Assembly (NCBI GenBank): GCA_947036995.1
Contig: CAMQTD010000003.1
Coordinates: 1-40,584, forward strand
Source: an uncultured Parabacteroides sp.
GTDB taxonomy: Bacteria; Bacteroidota; Bacteroidia; Bacteroidales; Tannerellaceae
Direction: 5' to 3'
Length of the DNA: 40,584 bases
The notes below the pieces were generated by a model, which saw only the letters and a program-made list of their open reading frames with translations, had not been told where the DNA came from and made no database searches. Both the position numbers and the translations under genes were made by a program. Each line of letters begins with the position of its first letter. Within the stretch, counting starts at the first letter, position 1. This document shows, in pieces, positions 38,229 through 40,584 of the stretch.

Positions 38229-40247
38229 TTATACTTTAGTTTTTAGTAAATCTTCTAATTTAATCAGTTCGTCGCGTAGTTGTGCTGCTTCCATAAATTC
38301 TAATTTCTTGGAGGCTTCGAACATCTGTTTACGCGTTTTGTCAATGCTTTTTTGAAGCTGAGGCTTCGTCATAAACTGTACAATAGGATCTGCTGCGTAG
38401 GTTTGTGTAGGCTCTACGAAAGAGTACGCTTCGGCATTCTTGCGTTTGTTACCTAGTGCCGAAACGGTGTTCTTTACAATTTGGGTTGGGGTAATACCAT
38501 TCGCTTCGTTATAGGCTAACTGCTTTTCGCGCCTGCGGGTGGTTTCGTCCATCGTTTTGCGCATGCTATCGGTTATTTTATCGGCGTAGAAGATTACTTT
38601 TCCGTTTACATTTCGCGCAGCACGTCCGGCTGTTTGTGTGAGCGAACGATACGAACGTAAAAAGCCCTCTTTATCGGCATCCAAGATGGCAACTAACGAA
38701 ACTTCGGGTAGGTCTAATCCTTCACGCAAAAGGTTTACACCAATAAGCACATCGAAAAGCCCTTGACGTAAATCATCCATAATCTGAATACGCTCCATCG
38801 TATCTACATCCGAGTGGACATAGTTACAGCGCACACCCATACGTCCGAGGTAGGTGTTTAACTCCTCCGCCATTCGCTTTGTTAGGGTTGTAACCAATAC
38901 ACGTTCGTTGGCTGCTGTACGTAGGGTGATCTCTTCCATCAGATCATCAATTTGATTCAGGCTTGGGCGCACTACAATCAAGGGGTCTAATAGTCCCGTT
39001 GGTCGAATCACTTGCTCAACGATCACCCCCTCGCTTCGATTCAATTCGTAATCGGCAGGGGTTGCACTGATGTAGATGGCTTTGGGTGCCATTGTTTCAA
39101 ACTCCGCGAACGTAAGTGGGCGGTTATCCATGGCTGCTGGTAGGCGAAAGCCATACTCAACAAGGTTGATCTTACGTGCACGATCGCCTCCATACATGGC
39201 TTTGATCTGGGGCATGGTTACGTGACTCTCGTCAATTACCATGAGGTAGTCTTTCGGGAAATAGTCTAACAGACAGAATGGGCGTGTGCCTCCATCTCTG
39301 CCATCAAAGTAGCGCGAATAGTTTTCGATACCTGAGCAGTGTCCTAATTCGCGAATCATCTCCAAATCGAATACAACACGTTCGTAGAGTCGTTTGGCTT
39401 CGTAGTGCTTGCCTATATCTTTTAAGAATTCTACTTGTGTACCTAAATCTACATCTATCTGCCCGAGTGCCGAAAGCATGCGCTCTTTGGTTGTTACAAA
39501 AAGGGTGGTCGGGTAGATGTTTAGTGTATCTTGCTCGTTAAGTTCTTGTCCTGTGGTAGGGTTAAAAGAGCAGATTCTTTCTACCTCGTCTCCCCAAAAC
39601 TCAATGCGATATGCCATACCATCGTATCCTTCTACGGTAGGGAATATATCTACCGTATCACCGACTACACGGAACGAACCTGGCGAGAACTCTAACTTAT
39701 TATTGATGTAATGGGCATCTACGAAACGGCGCAATAGGTCGTCTCGTAAGATTGTCATCCCTTTTACAAGGTGTGTAACACGCTCGGCAAAAGAGGTTGG
39801 ATCTGCCATACCATAAATACATGACACGGAGCTAATCACAATCACATCTTGCCTACCCGAAAGGAGGGAGGCTGTAGTGCGAAGACGTAACTTCTCTATC
39901 TCGTCGTTAATGGCGAGGTCTTTCTCAATATAGGTATCTGAGGTAGGGAGGTAGGCTTCGGGTTGGTAATAATCGTAATAGGAGACAAAGTACTCTACGG
40001 CATTGTTCGGAAAGAAACTTTTAAACTCACTATAAAGCTGTGCCGCTAACGTTTTGTTGTGGCTCAGTATCAGTGTAGGTTTGTTTATCTCTTTGATAAC
40101 ATTGGCTATGGTAAATGTTTTACCCGACCCTGTAACACCGAGCAGTGTTTGGAAGGGAACTCCCGCACGCAGCCCTTCGGTCAATGATTTGATTGCTTCG
40201 GGCTGATCTCCTGTAGGAGCAAAAGGGGAGGAGAGTTCAAAATTCAT
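38229..40247 (-). CDS. uvrB: excinuclease ABC subunit B
   Basis: 672 aa; FQTLLGVTGSGKTFTIANVI, YYDYYQPEAYLPTSDTYIEKD, GVNLLREGLDLPEVSLVAILDADKEGFLRS, C-terminal UVR motif. Confidence 0.98.
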   Translation of the reverse strand: MNFELSSPFAPTGDQPEAIKSLTEGLRAGVPFQTLLGVTGSGKTFTIANVIKEINKPTLILSHNKTLAAQLYSEFKSFFPNNAVEYFVSYYDYYQPEAYLPTSDTYIEKDLAINDEIEKLRLRTTASLLSGRQDVIVISSVSCIYGMADPTSFAERVTHLVKGMTILRDDLLRRFVDAHYINNKLEFSPGSFRVVGDTVDIFPTVEGYDGMAYRIEFWGDEVERICSFNPTTGQELNEQDTLNIYPTTLFVTTKERMLSALGQIDVDLGTQVEFLKDIGKHYEAKRLYERVVFDLEMIRELGHCSGIENYSRYFDGRDGGTRPFCLLDYFPKDYLMVIDESHVTMPQIKAMYGGDRARKINLVEYGFRLPAAMDNRPLTFAEFETMAPKAIYISATPADYELNRSEGVIVEQVIRPTGLLDPLIVVRPSLNQIDDLMEEITLRTAANERVLVTTLTKRMAEELNTYLGRMGVRCNYVHSDVDTMERIQIMDDLRQGLFDVLIGVNLLREGLDLPEVSLVAILDADKEGFLRSYRSLTQTAGRAARNVNGKVIFYADKITDSMRKTMDETTRRREKQLAYNEANGITPTQIVKNTVSALGNKRKNAEAYSFVEPTQTYAADPIVQFMTKPQLQKSIDKTRKQMFEASKKLEFMEAAQLRDELIKLEDLLKTKV

Positions 40248-40277
40248 CTTTGTCTTCTGTTTTAAGTATTACAATAT

Positions 40278-40469
40278 TCAAATAGGACGCTTTGGCATAA
40301 CAATCCAAAGAATAAAATAGGCTATAACACCCATAAAGGCAGTAAAGAATGTTAGCAACGCATACACAACGCGCACAACTGTTGGATCTAACTCTAAGTA
40401 ATCGGCAATACCTGCACATACGCCTGCAATCATCCCACGGTTAGATCGCATTAATTTTTTCTTTTCCAT
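40278..40469 (-). CDS. PspC-domain membrane protein
   Basis: 63 aa; KLMRSNRGMIAGVCAGIADYLELDPTVVRVVYALLTFFTAFMGVIAYFILWIVMPKRP. Confidence 0.92.
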   Translation of the reverse strand: MEKKKLMRSNRGMIAGVCAGIADYLELDPTVVRVVYALLTFFTAFMGVIAYFILWIVMPKRPI

Positions 40470-40508
40470 TATACGAATTATTTAAAGTGTTTATCTTATA
40501 TAAGGAAC

Positions 40509-40550
40509 AAAAGGTCCTAAATGTTTAAATAAAACAAGTTAGGACCTTTT
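40509..40550. terminator. hairpin terminator for a gene beyond the window
   Basis: AAAAGGTCCTAA ... TTAGGACCTTTT, upstream of the PspC-domain gene. Confidence 0.65.
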
Positions 40551-40584
40551 ATTAGACAGTTATCGGATTAAATACCTTCTGACT

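Overview
The window looks like chromosomal DNA from a Bacteroidota, probably Bacteroidales. It is mostly ordinary core genome, with an almost complete division/cell-wall (dcw) cluster on the minus strand: rsmH-ftsL-ftsI-murE-mraY-murD-ftsW-murG-murC-ftsQ-ftsA-ftsZ-yqeY. Flanking genes are a ddh-lgt-flavodiiron-nagB run, ruvA, an RprX/RprY-like two-component system, a probable glycine-lipid acyltransferase pair (glsA/glsB-like), purB-rluB-like-asnS, a small zinc-ribbon protein with LrgA/LrgB, prs, a GH13 amylase with a patatin, a GH20 hexosaminidase, uvrB and a PspC-domain protein. Bacteroidetes-type -7 motifs (TAnnTTTG) and intrinsic terminators can be read at many operon boundaries. The least explained sequence is in two non-coding regions. 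Positions 1-420 carry an 11-nt tandem repeat, AACAGTAGTG boxes, nested inverted repeats, and a 22-nt-period repeat array that flips orientation into a 31-bp hairpin. Positions about 35290-35500 carry a second, degenerate 22-nt-period array plus another AACAGTAGTG box, inside a roughly 0.9-kb stretch without a credible gene. The two arrays share a consensus skeleton (AAAA..nTRCGGnTTT), which suggests a dispersed intergenic repeat family with helical phasing. Its function is unknown. All assignments come from reading the sequence and family knowledge; no searches were run.
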